From the NCBI GenBank assembly GCA_942159475.1, contig OW804094.1, positions 128,512,755 to 128,576,754 on the forward strand: a stretch of 64,000 bases of DNA, written 5' to 3'. Positions within the stretch are counted from its first letter, which is position 1, and every line of letters begins with the position of its first letter. The translations under genes and the position numbers were made by a program. Origin of the DNA: Sthenelais limicola. Its lineage: Eukaryota; Annelida; Polychaeta; Phyllodocida; Sigalionidae. The notes beneath the pieces are model-generated. The model saw only the letters and a program-made list of their open reading frames with translations, was not told where the DNA came from and did no database searches. Below are positions 52,364-64,000 of this stretch, piece after piece.

Positions 52364-55300
52364 CGCCATAATTGATTTAACAAACCATTAAGCACGGTTT
52401 GAATAAAGTTCCTTTGAGGCCGCTGCGCTGAAATGGGGAGCAAGTCTGTTCAGGATCCTAGTGGTGTCCCATTTACATTTTTACACCACGTCCCCGGCAC
52501 CAAGTCCAGGCCAGGGGAGAGTATATGTATACACGCATGGAAATCAAAATGGGGAAAAAGTGTGTAGCAAAAAGATGGAAGTAAGTAGGCACTGGAAATC
52601 AAGATACAATAAATCTTTATTGATGCAGCCATACAAGGAAATAACATCATGATATTTCTTGTTCAATAGCTCCTAAAATCAACAAGCTGTTTTGCTGGCA
52701 ATAATGACGATCGACATACACCAAATACAGCATTTAAAAACATGGTTAAATACAATGGCAGAAAAAGCAGCGAGGGAAATTAAGAAGGTGGCAGTCAATT
52801 AGGCGACTACTGGTCTCATAGACTGAAAACTGGCAGAAAAAACAAGATCCCTCGCTTGTATCTGGGACACGGAATAAACTATATAACCGACAGAGAACAA
52901 ATGCATAAATAAGTGGGACTGACGCCTTAAAGCACACAATAGAATGCATCTATTTTCTTTTCTAATATGATAATTGGCATTGTATCGTCTCCCCTTATTT
53001 ACCTAGAACATTACTTGGATGAAACAACGGTAAGGTATGTCAAAGGTGTACCTGCAGAAAGCAACGTTATAGTAATAATTACTGCTGTAAAAACATGCCA
53101 GTTATTTCCACTTTGATTCTGCTGCGCTTTTAAGTGTTTGTTTAACACAAGCTTTCTAGGTCAGGGAAACATCGTATGTACACGGTACCGATGCCTCTCT
53201 GGCAATGCCACAGTGTGACTCTACCTTGAGTAATTTAATTTGTCTAACACACATAGCTTTAGAAGGAACGGACGTATTCAGTCACTTTGTTATAATGAAT
53301 ATTCCTTAGGGTCGGACATACAAAATTGAAACACTTCTTGGCATTGCACCAACAACTTTTGTACAGGTCATTCATTAATCATGGACCTGCCCATTAAATA
53401 TATACGGTATATTAACTAGACCTGATGCTTTCAAAGATGTTCCAGAGGTAAACATTTATATACAGATAAAACTTTTAACCAGTTTAAAAATACCAGTTCA
53501 AAGGAGGCATATTATATAAAGCAATGTTTGGGCGTTGACGTTAGACAGAAGCACCTCCAACAAACGTTCATAATATCAACCACTGTATCATATCAATCAA
53601 CGTCTCGTTCCCATTATACTCGGTAGGTACAGAAATACAAAACTTAATCCTCGAACCATGTCAAATTTAACTTTCTTTTTTTATGCTGAAGCTATCATAA
53701 ATGCGTGTGGAATGGGTCTAATGGAGAAGCCATAACCCATTGCCTATTGTAAAAGCATTGACCCAACGTTTCCATGGACAGTTATAAAATTGTGAAGCAC
53801 TTTTTGAGTGATATGGCACAGCAGTGTGGTAGCCATTATAAATTCATAAACCCCCGGACCTAACAAGAATGTAGCATCGAGATATTAACATGTTCCATGA
53901 AAGTCTCTGAGGTAATAGTGTACTGTGGTGGTATCATGGCCAGTATGGATGAATGTTACATTAATATTGAAGTGGATCCCGCCAGCGTGGGAATGCCGTG
54001 TCTCCAACCCATTGGTCGTGTATTGTGTGTTTAGTCCCAGGACGTCACACAGAGAGCAAAGAATAACTGGGGGAGGGTGTTTTCCAGATCGGTCTGTAGA
54101 CCGGCTAGAGAACTGGAAGAGCTATTTCCAAACTGCCACCAACCCCGCCATCCTCATGTATATCATATGGGGACGTAAGTACAAAATCAGTAATATACGG
54201 AGAGATATAATTAACGTTGTTGTCTGATGTACTTTGAGTTGGACAAGAACCAAACGAGTTCCGTCACTGGCTATAATTTCCATTAATTTTGCACCGCTTT
54301 CTGAATACTAAACCAGCACTAGCGAGCAACAACTCGAGGTTCCTTGGTAACCTTGACTCTTCAATAACCCAGTCCTGCATACAGCCACATCAAAGTTTGC
54401 ATAGCAAACAAAAGCAGGCCACAAGATAGAGTAAACATAGGGAACCTGAATGCAAGAGGGTCGGGCCGAGCACATAGGAGAGAATCCATTCACCTACACC
54501 TGAACCACACACGCCCCCACTTCCATCAAACAACACCCCACAGGCCACAAGCACATTAAACGCAATGTTTTCGCAATTTTAACAATAGAGATGAATGAAA
54601 GGCCTTTCTAATGTCAGTCCATGGCGTTGTGCTTTGGCCACAAGCGTACCAGTGTGTTCAAATCTAATTATCATGATTTAATCAGCCAGGTCCTCCTCAC
54701 GCGACAAGGATGGGAGGAGGAGGATATTGAAAAGAGATGATGTGGGCAAGGGTTCATGAATGGCATAAGACATGACGGGTGCGGCTGCTGACATGATAGG
54801 GGTACCCCGATAGGGGTGGAAGATACACCCTCATTCGCTCAACATCCTTTAGTTCCTCTACTCTCGTTGGTCCAATTACCCCCATAGTGGACCCAGGGCC
54901 CCACTCCCGACCCTGACGCACACCACCCGTCCCTAAGGACTCGGTGTCAAATGAGCCCATAGTGGCGTCCTATATTCAACAACGAAAATTTGAACTTTCA
55001 GCAAATATTTACCCGGGGCTGAAGGGGAATGGATGTGGTGGGAACTGGGACAGCAGGGTCATGTACGCACAGAGGTGGAATAGGAGATATAGAAAGCCAC
55101 TCAAATGTGGGTGTGCCCAAATGCAGTGGTAGGGAAAACCAGTACTGCAAGCTATATAGGTATATATCTCCCCTGAAAAAAACTGGCAAACTTATTTCCA
55201 TAGCAGTCTCTTCTTGTGAGGTCTGTTATTAGATCAACTGTACTATAGCAGTCACGCCATATCAAATACAAAGCAACATTTACATCCACTAGTTGGCCAG

Positions 55301-55685
55301 AATAATAATAAAGTAACATATACATTCACTAGTCGGACAGAATAATTATCAATACTAATAGGTACTGGATGGAACCATGAGTGCAAGACGGCCTGCTGGT
55401 ATAGCACCTCCCCGTGTCAGGACCCTGGGAACAGGCAAAAACATCATCATCATCCCGTGACTATGATTAGTTCGGTTCCGAGTCGTTGGGTGGGTGGGTT
55501 TATAGGAAGGCTATAGGACCCCCACCCCCACCCCCATCTGACACAATACATGAACCCCCACCCTCTACATGTATATCATGGTATATCCGAACTGATCCAC
55601 ACCAGCTATGTCCTGTCCACGTCACTTCCGCGCCAACAATAAAACATTATAGATGCCGAGGTCACCACAACCATGATGCACCAGA

Positions 55686-55714
55686 ACCACTACCACCACC
55701 ACCACCACCATCCA
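55686..55714 (+). repeat. (ACC)n microsatellite
   Basis: Trinucleotide repeat in otherwise unremarkable sequence. Confidence 0.85.
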
Positions 55715-56931
55715 TCCCCCACTCCCTCCCACCCACCTCCATCATCCAAGTAGTCACCACTCCGGACGGCCCATACACCCCCACACCTACCCACCCGCTC
55801 CATCCAAACTCACTCAGCCGTCATAAATAATGAATATCCACCGAGGACAGTCGGACAGACATAATGAAATAAATTGGAGGCTTGCTAGGACAAACAGTGC
55901 AATATAGGCGCTTCATATTACCCGGGTTGGGATAGGACATTCCCCTAATGGCTGGGCCATGGACTCCCAGCTAATGATCAATATCACTTTAGCAATGAAC
56001 AAACTTGAAAGCAGCCAGTGAAAATGACTGCCCATGGCCGGGGTAGTTATTACTGTTTTTGCCCATGACCGGAGCGCCCCATATAAAAACACAATGACGG
56101 TGATGACATATAATATATATATTTTTCTTTCATATGAGGGCGCGAACACCCAATCCCTAGTGAATTCCTAGGCCACGATATTACAGCTGTATCGAGACTG
56201 GATAGTGGTTATAACATGGGCTTAATTTGTCACAGGTCAGTGCCATAATGGGGATACAAAATGAAGGGTATCCATCATAAAAGCTGTGGCGGTCCATTGT
56301 ACAATAGTAGCCAATCGCGAGTAGATATGATAATTGTCAGCATCTCCCCCCATCACAAGTCGCTAAGCAGGCTGATCAATCTTGCCATGGGCTCCCCCGC
56401 TGCAAAGATATGAGTAGTACATAGAAATAGCAGTTAATGGCAGGCTGAAGGGGAATCCACTGAGCGCAGGCGCAGCAGATAGGTGTGGGTCAATGTCATC
56501 GTTTAACATAGGCCGGCCCTCGCAGTGGATATTAAAAGGCGGGGATTAACATGTGGCAAGCTCGGGGAATTAAAGCAGGTGACTTCTTCATCCATCGCGA
56601 GGTATGGATCCTTATAATAAATGCCAGGTAAATTGGAAGTCTGGACATGGTCAGGGCTCGCTATCAATTGCCTGAGAGAAACACAGGACTAATTTGATGC
56701 CCCTTATGTACGTTTAACATATGATAATATGTCTCATTAAACATGGCATGTTTCTAACTGATGAGGAACGTCCCATCCGAGGAGCGGCGGGTCCCGTCCT
56801 CCCATAACTCATCATCACCAAGCTGGTGGATGCCTTGCTCAGTAGCGCTACCCGCGGGCAATATGTGAACTACGTAGTCTCCAGCAGGACACTAACGAGG
56901 GCGCGGGCAGACGACATTTAACCTCCGCGAA

Positions 56932-56945
56932 GTGGCCATGGAAAC
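56932..56945 (+). promoter_or_regulatory. near-consensus X-box GTGGCCATGGAAAC
   Basis: One mismatch (G at position 3) to GTHNYYATRRNAAC, in a CpG-containing patch. The right half is identical to the full match at 59882-59895. Confidence 0.3.
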
Positions 56946-58869
56946 GCTTATTTATAAACATAATCCCTGCCAGACCATGGAAAGGCAAAGGCTTCTGAGA
57001 AGGTTCGATGAAAAGGAGTTGATGACACAGTCCCTCCATACTTATATATCAACTTTGTGCATTGAGACGGGATGAAAAGAGATGTGCACATAGAAGCAGG
57101 TAGACTGATGTATGGTATGGCAATATAGTCATTAGACTAGCTATGTTGTGGTGTATTTATTCTCATAAAGTGTGTGTGCATAGATCTCCATCTGCAGGAG
57201 GAGGATTCCTCACTCGCACATAGGGCGGTGATTACCCGAGTCGCGAGTCATGCAAAGAGCGGTAAATCTCAGGCGACTGAGCTTGACGGATGGACCTAGG
57301 TCTCCACAAGTAATAAATCATTCCCAACCACCTCCGAGCATTCCCTCCTCCGTACCTTATCAAAATGTAACGTTAAATTGCGACTGTTGGGTGTGGAGAA
57401 AAGTAAATGAATTGAAAAATCACCGCCCTACAGATATTTGCGACGCGAAGCATGCACAAACTATATGCAGGCTTCTTCAGGCCCTTCCACAGAACTCCTT
57501 CAGTATATACTGCAAGATGTATCGTCACAAAGAGTTTATGAGCAGATATGTTTCACGTCTTAAGTTTTATGACCTCAGATTGGAGAAAAGCCTTAGTATA
57601 CGACAATCTATTATGTCGAGCAAAGAGAAAGGTATATAAAGAAAGCAGGTCCTTCATTGGGACCGGTGAGTCAAAGGCCCCATATGAGGAACAAGCCGAC
57701 GGGAAAAAGCTCTCAGTGCCATTATAGAACTCAAGAGACAAATCCCGACCTCATACATAAATAACCCATTTCCAATCTTTGATCAAACCGTCCTTATACA
57801 CAGGCGGGCCGTCGTCCTCCTCCCCTACCCCGCCGCCGCTGCAACAGCAGCAGAAGCAAGGGTCGGAAGGAGATATAACCGAGCCGACAAGAGAGGGCCA
57901 AGAGGACGGGCTTTGTGTAAATCATCCCACGAGTTTATATCCGCCATCCGCTGGGGGATGGCACCGTGTCTTCATCTCGGATTAACTCCGCCAGTTAATG
58001 TTGCAGCGGTCGCCTGGGAGGGAATCAGGTTTTAAGACTTAATTCTGTTTGACGGTGCCTTGGCCGGTATCGTCAGAATGCCGCGGGCCAGTTGGCAGCC
58101 CGACACTTCCCCTAGTTCGGGGTTAAGGCGAGAGCATCTCTCCTTACCCCCACCTCTAGTATTAGTGCCATTCAGAGAAATGTTAAAAATCTCCTAAACA
58201 ATTTCCCAGACGTGTACCGGACTTGATGCATAACCTCCTAGAGATGACTCCCCTTTACCTTCTCATATACGACACGCGATTTGTTTCACCTGTCGCGTCG
58301 TTATATAAAAAAAACTTATGAGCATGCAAAGGCAGCTTTAAAGGATCACAGCAGCTTAGAAAAAGTTAACAGAAATACTTTACTTAGGAGCGTGTCTGTC
58401 TATAGTATTGACATCCAGTGCAAGATCGACATCCGCTGACATTTGCCGGGCGCCATTCTGACGTCCTGTCTGTATATTTGCCGCGGTCGGTTTTTACACC
58501 TACATAGCAACAATTCACTTACAGAACTATTTGAATGAAACAATCTTACAATATCGGAATACCATCTCCCGATGATACAGACACTAATCGTGATTGTCAA
58601 ATTTAAAGGAAAAAGGGAAAAAAAGAAAGTCCAATTTCAATTTGAAACACTATTAACTGAATCATGTTTTATTTTCTCCACTAGAAAACAATCATGATGT
58701 TCTCCTCTAGCAAGTTATCACGAGTTGTTTCTCTAGCAAAATATCATGAACCAGACACTACTCCAGGTCACCGATCCACAAACATTAGATCTTCGTTCAG
58801 CTGAATGTTGGTGCAACTGAAAGGTCGGGGGTGGGGAGCGGTTGGTGTTGGATATATTGGGGCGGGGGC

Positions 58870-58885
58870 GGGGGGGGGGGGGGGG
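58870..58885 (+). repeat. poly(G), 16, in a G-rich tract
   Basis: Preceded by GGGGCGGGGGC; the whole tract from about 58825 is G-rich. Confidence 0.9.
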
Positions 58886-59759
58886 TCACTAGTCAGGGAA
58901 GGAGGCAGACGATAGCTACACTGAGCACATATTCCCGCCACGAGAATGGGCAAAGTCCAGCAGATGAAGGCTCCACAACTAACACTATCCTCTCACTAGC
59001 CTTGTCCGCCTGGAAAACGAGCCACAGGGGAGTGCATGGTGGACAAAACATGATTTATTTCACTCAACGCCGCCGAAAACCCAATCATATTGTCCCCCAA
59101 TTTGGAAAAGCAGGAGAAAAAAAAGTGTCCAATAAATGAAAGTAATCCAGGCACGGGCAGCACCACTATGCTCTACGTTGGGGCGTTATACTGGAGAGCT
59201 TGCTTAATTAAATCACCACCAAGTCGTAAAATAGACAAGGTAGTTTTAAATTATTTAAGCCGGCCAACTTCACATTAAGCATTCTTTCCATAACGGGAGA
59301 ATGGAAAGCCTGACTATCTGATGAATAGGGAAGAAGTATAAATAGCAGGGGTTAAAAAAGGGGCTCTAAGCGATGATGGGACATGAGCGGATAGTAGTGT
59401 AGGGAGTTGCGAGTTAGCATCAGGTGCTCAGTGGGGTGGCACAGCGAGGTATGGGAACACCCGCGTAACATGTGGAGGCTGTAGAGCAGAAGCAACAGGT
59501 GGGCAAGGCAGCCAGGCAAGCATTGTATAAATCATCATGCTACATGGCCTTCAGGTATTCTCTTAACAGCCATGCTTATTGTACCCAGGTTATAACATGC
59601 ATGGTCAGTTGAACTAATCCATTATGGAGCGAAAGTTTAGTGGGTGGATGGATATCGATCGTTGAGGACTGTCCTGTCTATACCTCCCACTGACACTTTC
59701 ACAGAGTAACTATACTATGCTTGCGCTATTCACCCTGAGTTTGGTCAGCGCCTGGGGCA

Positions 59760-60060
59760 ATCAAATTAGATTGGGTTGATTTTTGACCAGCAATATTTTC
59801 TTTCTCGGCCCACACTTATAGCCATGACTCGCGGTCCGGAACAAAACACTCCGATAAGAGGTCGCGAGCCGAGATAAAATCGTCGCCATGGAAACCGTTT
59901 GGCGTCTAACGTGTCCAGGCGTCCCGCTACAACGCCGAGACGTTATCATATCGCCAACCTTCAACAGTCGCGCTTCTGGCGATATCGATACAGCTTCATC
60001 AGTATCAATCATCCCAACAAAAGACCTCAGTCGCTATCGCCAATTGGTGAAACGCTAGCT
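59760..60060. promoter_or_regulatory. CpG-rich promoter- or enhancer-like module
   Basis: A CpG-dense patch in otherwise CpG-poor sequence. It contains a full X-box match on the plus strand, GTCGCCATGGAAAC at 59882-59895, TATCGATA at 59983-59990, CCAATTGG near 60040 and three TATCGCC/GGCGATA repeats. X-box, TATCGATA and CCAAT also occur together in the 45.2-kb promoter. A minus-strand frame of 18 codons (MIDTDEAVSIS...LLK, 59959-60012) ends in phase 0 at AAG|GTTGGC. It could be another PTBP first exon, but the donor is poor. Confidence 0.4.
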
Positions 60061-61637
60061 CTGAACGGCAAGCAATAAACGGGGCCCACGAGAAGAATAC
60101 ATATTTCATTGTAGGCCGCACTGCAACACTTCCATTTCATTTAGCCCATCAGCGCCATGGGGTCAAGGGCCATCAGGGATATGAGAGCACTTCAACTGAT
60201 AACCCCCAATACAGAAGCAGATAAGGAAACCTTTTGTGTCTAAACAACGATTTCAATATCTGTCTATACGATTAGAACTGGCTTTGTAAGGCACAGTAAA
60301 ATAAATGACCCTAAAAACTATATATAGAGTCTAGCATTTCAAACGCACTAGCCAAGTGATATAAATGCACGAATAGAGTAACTAACCATTTGGACATTTT
60401 ATAACTTATGTCCCTGCAGTCCCACCACATTAACTCGGGGCAGCCAGTATTACGCTTTTGTGTGTATGCAATCTTAACATAATAGTAATACGAAACGACC
60501 GCGATACACTTTCGCTCTGAGGACTAGAACTGCCATGCATGGAAAGGGTTTCACTTATCATTTGCATAGGCTATATTATTGACATACCCTAGCTTCAATG
60601 TAATACAAACGCACGGCCACTCAGGTGACATCTTGCACACTTATTTCCCATCAGCTGAATGGTAAAACAAACCCAAGCTAACATTGCCTGCAGCGATAAC
60701 CTTGCACCGCAATATGTAACCCAACAAGAGAATTCAAAATCGTATTTTAAAACCAATATCCTCATAGATACAGGCAGAGAGAAGGGGCAATACAAGCAGT
60801 GCTCAGTATTGACGTTATAAGAGATTTATGACAAGGCCTATATTGACTGCCGCCTTCACTTGTTTTCAATAAGGAAAGGGGATATAGATGTAATTCTCGA
60901 GATATACTTTATCAGATATTGCCCATCGGGAGCCAGGCTGCTGAGCTTATACTGCATCTTGATCCTCGCCCTGATATAGTCGAACTCGTGTTACACGAAC
61001 ACAAAAGGCTGCCTATAAAACAAAAAGGAAACCAGGGTGGAAGAAAACAAGATGTGAATAATGGGTCAGTGGGCGCGAGGGGGAGCCTTACAAGGTGCAG
61101 TTCCATCAAGTCTCAGGTGTGCACATTGAAATTACAGACCGAGATGAATTATTGGCGTGATTTCTTATTTTACTACCAGTTGTTTTTTGTGTATGCACGC
61201 CGAGCATCTATTTCTAGCACAGTAGCTGTGGGTAGTTACGATTTACGACCCAGGTCTGGCTGATACCCCTACAGCTACCTAAGAGTGGGTTGCTAATTAA
61301 GTAACGCTATACATTTAGTTTTTAATTTATGTAACTCTTTACCTTACAATAATATGACAACAAATCCCAAATAATTTTTATTTCAATAATTCAATTGCTA
61401 TTGCTGAAAATATTGTCTCCAAAGCCGAGTGATTACAGCGTATAAAATATCATATTGATACAAGCTGGACGTAAGTGGTTATAAAGCCGCCACTCTCTCA
61501 CCCTATAGCTCAAGGTCGGGGGAAAATAATTAGACAGGCGAGCAAGATATATCTTCTTCGCCTCCATTTAGAGGCGATCACCTGTGAGAGTCCGGTCTTC
61601 TTCCGCCCACCTGGTCGCCTACAACAATACACGGTGG

Positions 61638-61676
61638 GAAGAAGAGGAGGAGGAAGAAGAGGAGGAAGTGGTGGTA
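61638..61676 (+). repeat. purine (GAA/GGA)n tract
   Basis: Interrupted GAA/GGA repeat about 130 bp before the CTCF-like site at 61807. Confidence 0.85.
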
Positions 61677-61806
61677 GGCAGGGCGTTGACTATTCCCAGT
61701 CCTTTCACCATAACCCCTTGTGGTGAACCGTTGTACTACAGTGAACGGTTCACTTCCGGTGGTCCACGTCGACGAAGGCGCGCCAGCGTAATCAATCATC
61801 GAGCGT

Positions 61807-61821
61807 CCCTAAAGGGGGCGC
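61807..61821 (+). promoter_or_regulatory. CTCF-like site CCCTAAAGGGGGCGC
   Basis: The best of three AGGGGGCGC cores in the window: part of the upstream half (CC, then A before the G run) is also present. It lies 2 kb downstream, in transcript sense, of the candidate exon at 63888-63922. Function is inferred from the motif only. Confidence 0.3.
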
Positions 61822-63887
61822 GCTCTGCGTCCATTACTGGGCCGTTAGAAAACAGAGAATATTAGCCTTAATACCAGCCATTAATCGGCCGAGGCCCCCA
61901 CACGCCTGCCACGCATGCAACATTTAAACTGCTTCTTCCAATGCATCAACTCCTCCTCATCCCCGCCACCCACCCCCTCTCCCTCCTGCTCCTCGTCCTC
62001 GAGGTGCCCAAACTCCTCCGTCTGTTCCTGCCCCCATCCCACCCTCCTCCTACACCCCCGCACTGCTGGCGAGCTCTGACAGTGTCACCACCGGCTAAGG
62101 TAAAACAGGTGCATATCAACGATGCCATTTCCCCCGTATCTCTGATGACTACTAAGCAGATTTGGCCGCCGGACATTCGCACCTCGACCTGTTGCCAGCA
62201 AGACGAGAGAGATGGAAGAGAGGTGAAGAAGAAAGTGACCTGTCACCGCGTGGCAAGAATGGCAACGAGAATGAGATGAGACTTCGTGAGAGGGAGAGAA
62301 AGAGAGAGCAGTATCGCAATTTAAACGTATGGGCCGCTTGCACCCTGTCTAAGACTCTACTTTCTTCTTACCTGCATGTTCAATGGCTGAGGTGCAGAAA
62401 TAGTAGCGTTAATTGTAGTAGAAGTAGTAGTATACGAGAGTCCACTAGCCGTGGGTAGTGAATATGGGGTTCTCAGTAGTCAAGGGATAGGCAACAAGTC
62501 CGGTAGTTTTTCCAGTGGAGCTTGTGTGATGGGGAGAGTAGGAGTAAGACTAGGAGAGCGAAGGGATGGCTTGAGGTTGTGCGAGTAGCTGGCTAAACAG
62601 GTGTGCCAGGTTAGGAGATGGATTGCTCAGGAGTGGCAGTCGCAGCAGCAGTGTTCTATAGGCCGCGATGGGACCTACGGGAGAACTAGGAGGAGGAATA
62701 GAAGGAGGAGGTGGAGGGAGCTCGAATCACTGGAGAAGCCAGGAGGAGGGGAGGAGGGAGGAGGAGTGAGCAACAAGGGGCGGAGGGGACAGGGCAGATG
62801 GCAGTTGTTGCAGTAGTATGAGCAAGAGGGACTTGGGGAAGGCAGGGGAGAGGAGCAAGGGCACGCGGCCTAAAGCAACAGGGGCAAATAATGGGTACTC
62901 CTCCTCCCCAGTCCCTGAAGGTGCTTCTCACACATGTAGCGCCATTCCCTGAGGTGCAGCACTTGATGGATCATGAATTCTACCTCTCCCTCCTTCTCAC
63001 CCCTTCAATTTCTCGCCGGGCTGCATAAAGCCACTAGTGGTAAGGACACGGGGCAAGGGGGTATAACCTCATTAACTGGTATCTGAGAGGCAAACTGTGG
63101 ATGACTCAGTGCAAAGTAAAAAGAAATTCAATGGCAAGGAATGTGCACTGGGCAGCCATTCGTCCATCATGCCTTCTTCACTCCTTGTTTGCATATATTA
63201 GACTATGGGTCAGCTATCAGAGACATAACTATGATAGACAGGCCTACTAGCCGGGTTATTGCTGCACTGTCAAATCGCAGAAGTCATGACAAGATAGGTT
63301 TAAATTTCGCCAATGATTGCCCCGGAAAGAAATGACAGGTTAAAATTTCACCAATGATTAACCCAGGAAGCAATGACAAGTCAGAGAAAGTCAACCTGAA
63401 GCAGGCGATACTTCTATATACTGCTTTCCACTGTCCCGTGCAGGGATGGGGTACCGGCGCTGCTGCGTCTCCCACGCTGTATACATATGAGGCCTGTGTC
63501 TCTAAGTGATGAAACTAATGCATTTCGATCACAAGTAGAAAACTTCAAATTTGCCCCATTCTGTTACTGCCTATAATGGAGTCGGGCAGAGCTAGGCAAA
63601 TGTCAACCACTTAGTCGTTCTATGTACAAAGCGTAGACTTTGCTGAGTGGAGCATTAGAGTCCGAGAACCCACTTGCCAAGAGTGTTGGAGACGGAGAGA
63701 GAGCAAGGGTCTGCCTCATTTTAATGCCTCAAAACCCATATGTACCGCTTATAGAGTAAGACTGACCTAACACAAAGCCCAATCGGAGGGATCTGTAGTT
63801 CCTTGTGATCCGGAAGCACTGGAGAGAGAAAATCCATGGGTATCGCAGTAATAAATTGGGAGAAACCTGTACTTTTTAGGTACCTAC

Positions 63888-63920
63888 CTTCATAATATCT
63901 TCCGTTGTGGCAACATTCAT
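63888..63920 (-). CDS. PTBP1: candidate alternative first coding exon of PTBP (MNVATTEDIMK)
   Basis: On the minus strand a pyrimidine-rich acceptor (CTCTTTCCTAG) is followed by AC, then an ATG opening 11 codons, MNVATTEDIMK, then AAG|GTAGGT. The end is phase 0, giving ...IMK|RGSDELL at the exon at 31586. This parallels vertebrate MDGIVPDIAVGTK|RGSDEL in length, acidic character and the lysine before the junction. The acceptor implies an untranslated exon further upstream, outside the window, and an intron of 32 kb to the RGSDEL exon. The splice signals, phase and family resemblance are direct observations; use as a first coding exon is inferred. A chance frame cannot be excluded at 33 bp. Confidence 0.55.
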
Positions 63921-64000
63921 GTCTAGGAAAGAGACTGGTGAATATTATCCTCACCTTTTCTACCTGGTTCTGCGTGCAAATAGGCTGAGCGGCATACTAA

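Larger units (their letters stand above)
50429..59759. other. noncoding, upstream of the ATG-free leader
   Basis: Contains the CTCF-like core and CCAAT cluster at 52297-52363, (ACC)n at 55686-55714, a near X-box at 56932-56945 and poly(G) at 58870-58885. A 129-codon plus-strand frame at 57250-57639 was not recognised. Confidence 0.5.
60061..63887. other. noncoding, first intron of the MNVATTEDIMK form
   Basis: The purine tract at 61638-61676 and the CTCF-like site at 61807-61821 lie here; 62600-62900 is rich in GGA repeats. No exon recognised. Confidence 0.5.

Noticed and set aside
1..64000. Other gene types (tRNA, rRNA, CRISPR arrays, bacterial operons)
   Set aside because: No cloverleaf with intact A and B boxes, no rRNA core sequence and no spaced direct repeats were seen. 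Composition, splice sites and microsatellites are those of animal DNA.

Overview
The window looks like one stretch of a non-vertebrate animal genome. Only part of one gene can be supported: the 5' half of a polypyrimidine-tract-binding protein gene (PTBP1/2/3 family), transcribed from the minus strand, from high to low coordinates. Evidence for a eukaryote: no long open frames in 64 kb, intron-sized gaps of more than 10 kb, consensus splice sites, many microsatellites and homopolymers, and a TIR-bounded AT-rich insertion. The encoded protein is clearly PTBP-like but not a vertebrate sequence. A marine invertebrate, possibly a deuterostome, is only a guess.

The solid anchors are two exons. Exon 31482-31586 encodes the RGSDELLSHSP... 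N-terminal segment (35 codons). Exon 17996-18142 encodes the start of RRM1, ending ...LVLVKKKNQ (49 codons). Both have clean acceptors and donors and both begin and end in phase 0. The rest of RRM1 and RRM2-4 were not found at 1-17995 and probably lie outside the window.

Upstream of the RGSDEL exon are several candidate alternative first coding exons, each ending in phase 0 before a GT. They lie at 63888-63922 (MNVATTEDIMK), 49766-49780 behind a leader of about 650 bp with no ATG (MYMQP), 44997-45077 behind a compact promoter (MLAVDAATVAS...NNK), 42940-43056 (MILGKRAR...SSSDEQEDR) and, weakly, 38940-38945 (MK). One further weak candidate at 24151-24240 could join directly to the RRM1 exon. 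If several are real, this is a PTBP locus with stacked promoters that change only the extreme N-terminus, including the first half of the nuclear-localisation signal.

Layout from low to high coordinates: 1-14032 is intronic sequence with an AT-rich repeat island (about 5270-6340) and microsatellites. An AT-rich TIR element flanked by TA occupies 14033-17629. The RRM1 exon follows at 18.0 kb, then a 13.3-kb intron and the RGSDEL exon at 31.5 kb. From 31.6 to 64 kb lie the alternative first exons, promoter-like CpG-rich modules (45.1-45.4, 49.8-50.4 and 59.8-60.06 kb) and long noncoding stretches. No rRNA, tRNA, CRISPR array or other protein-coding gene could be supported.
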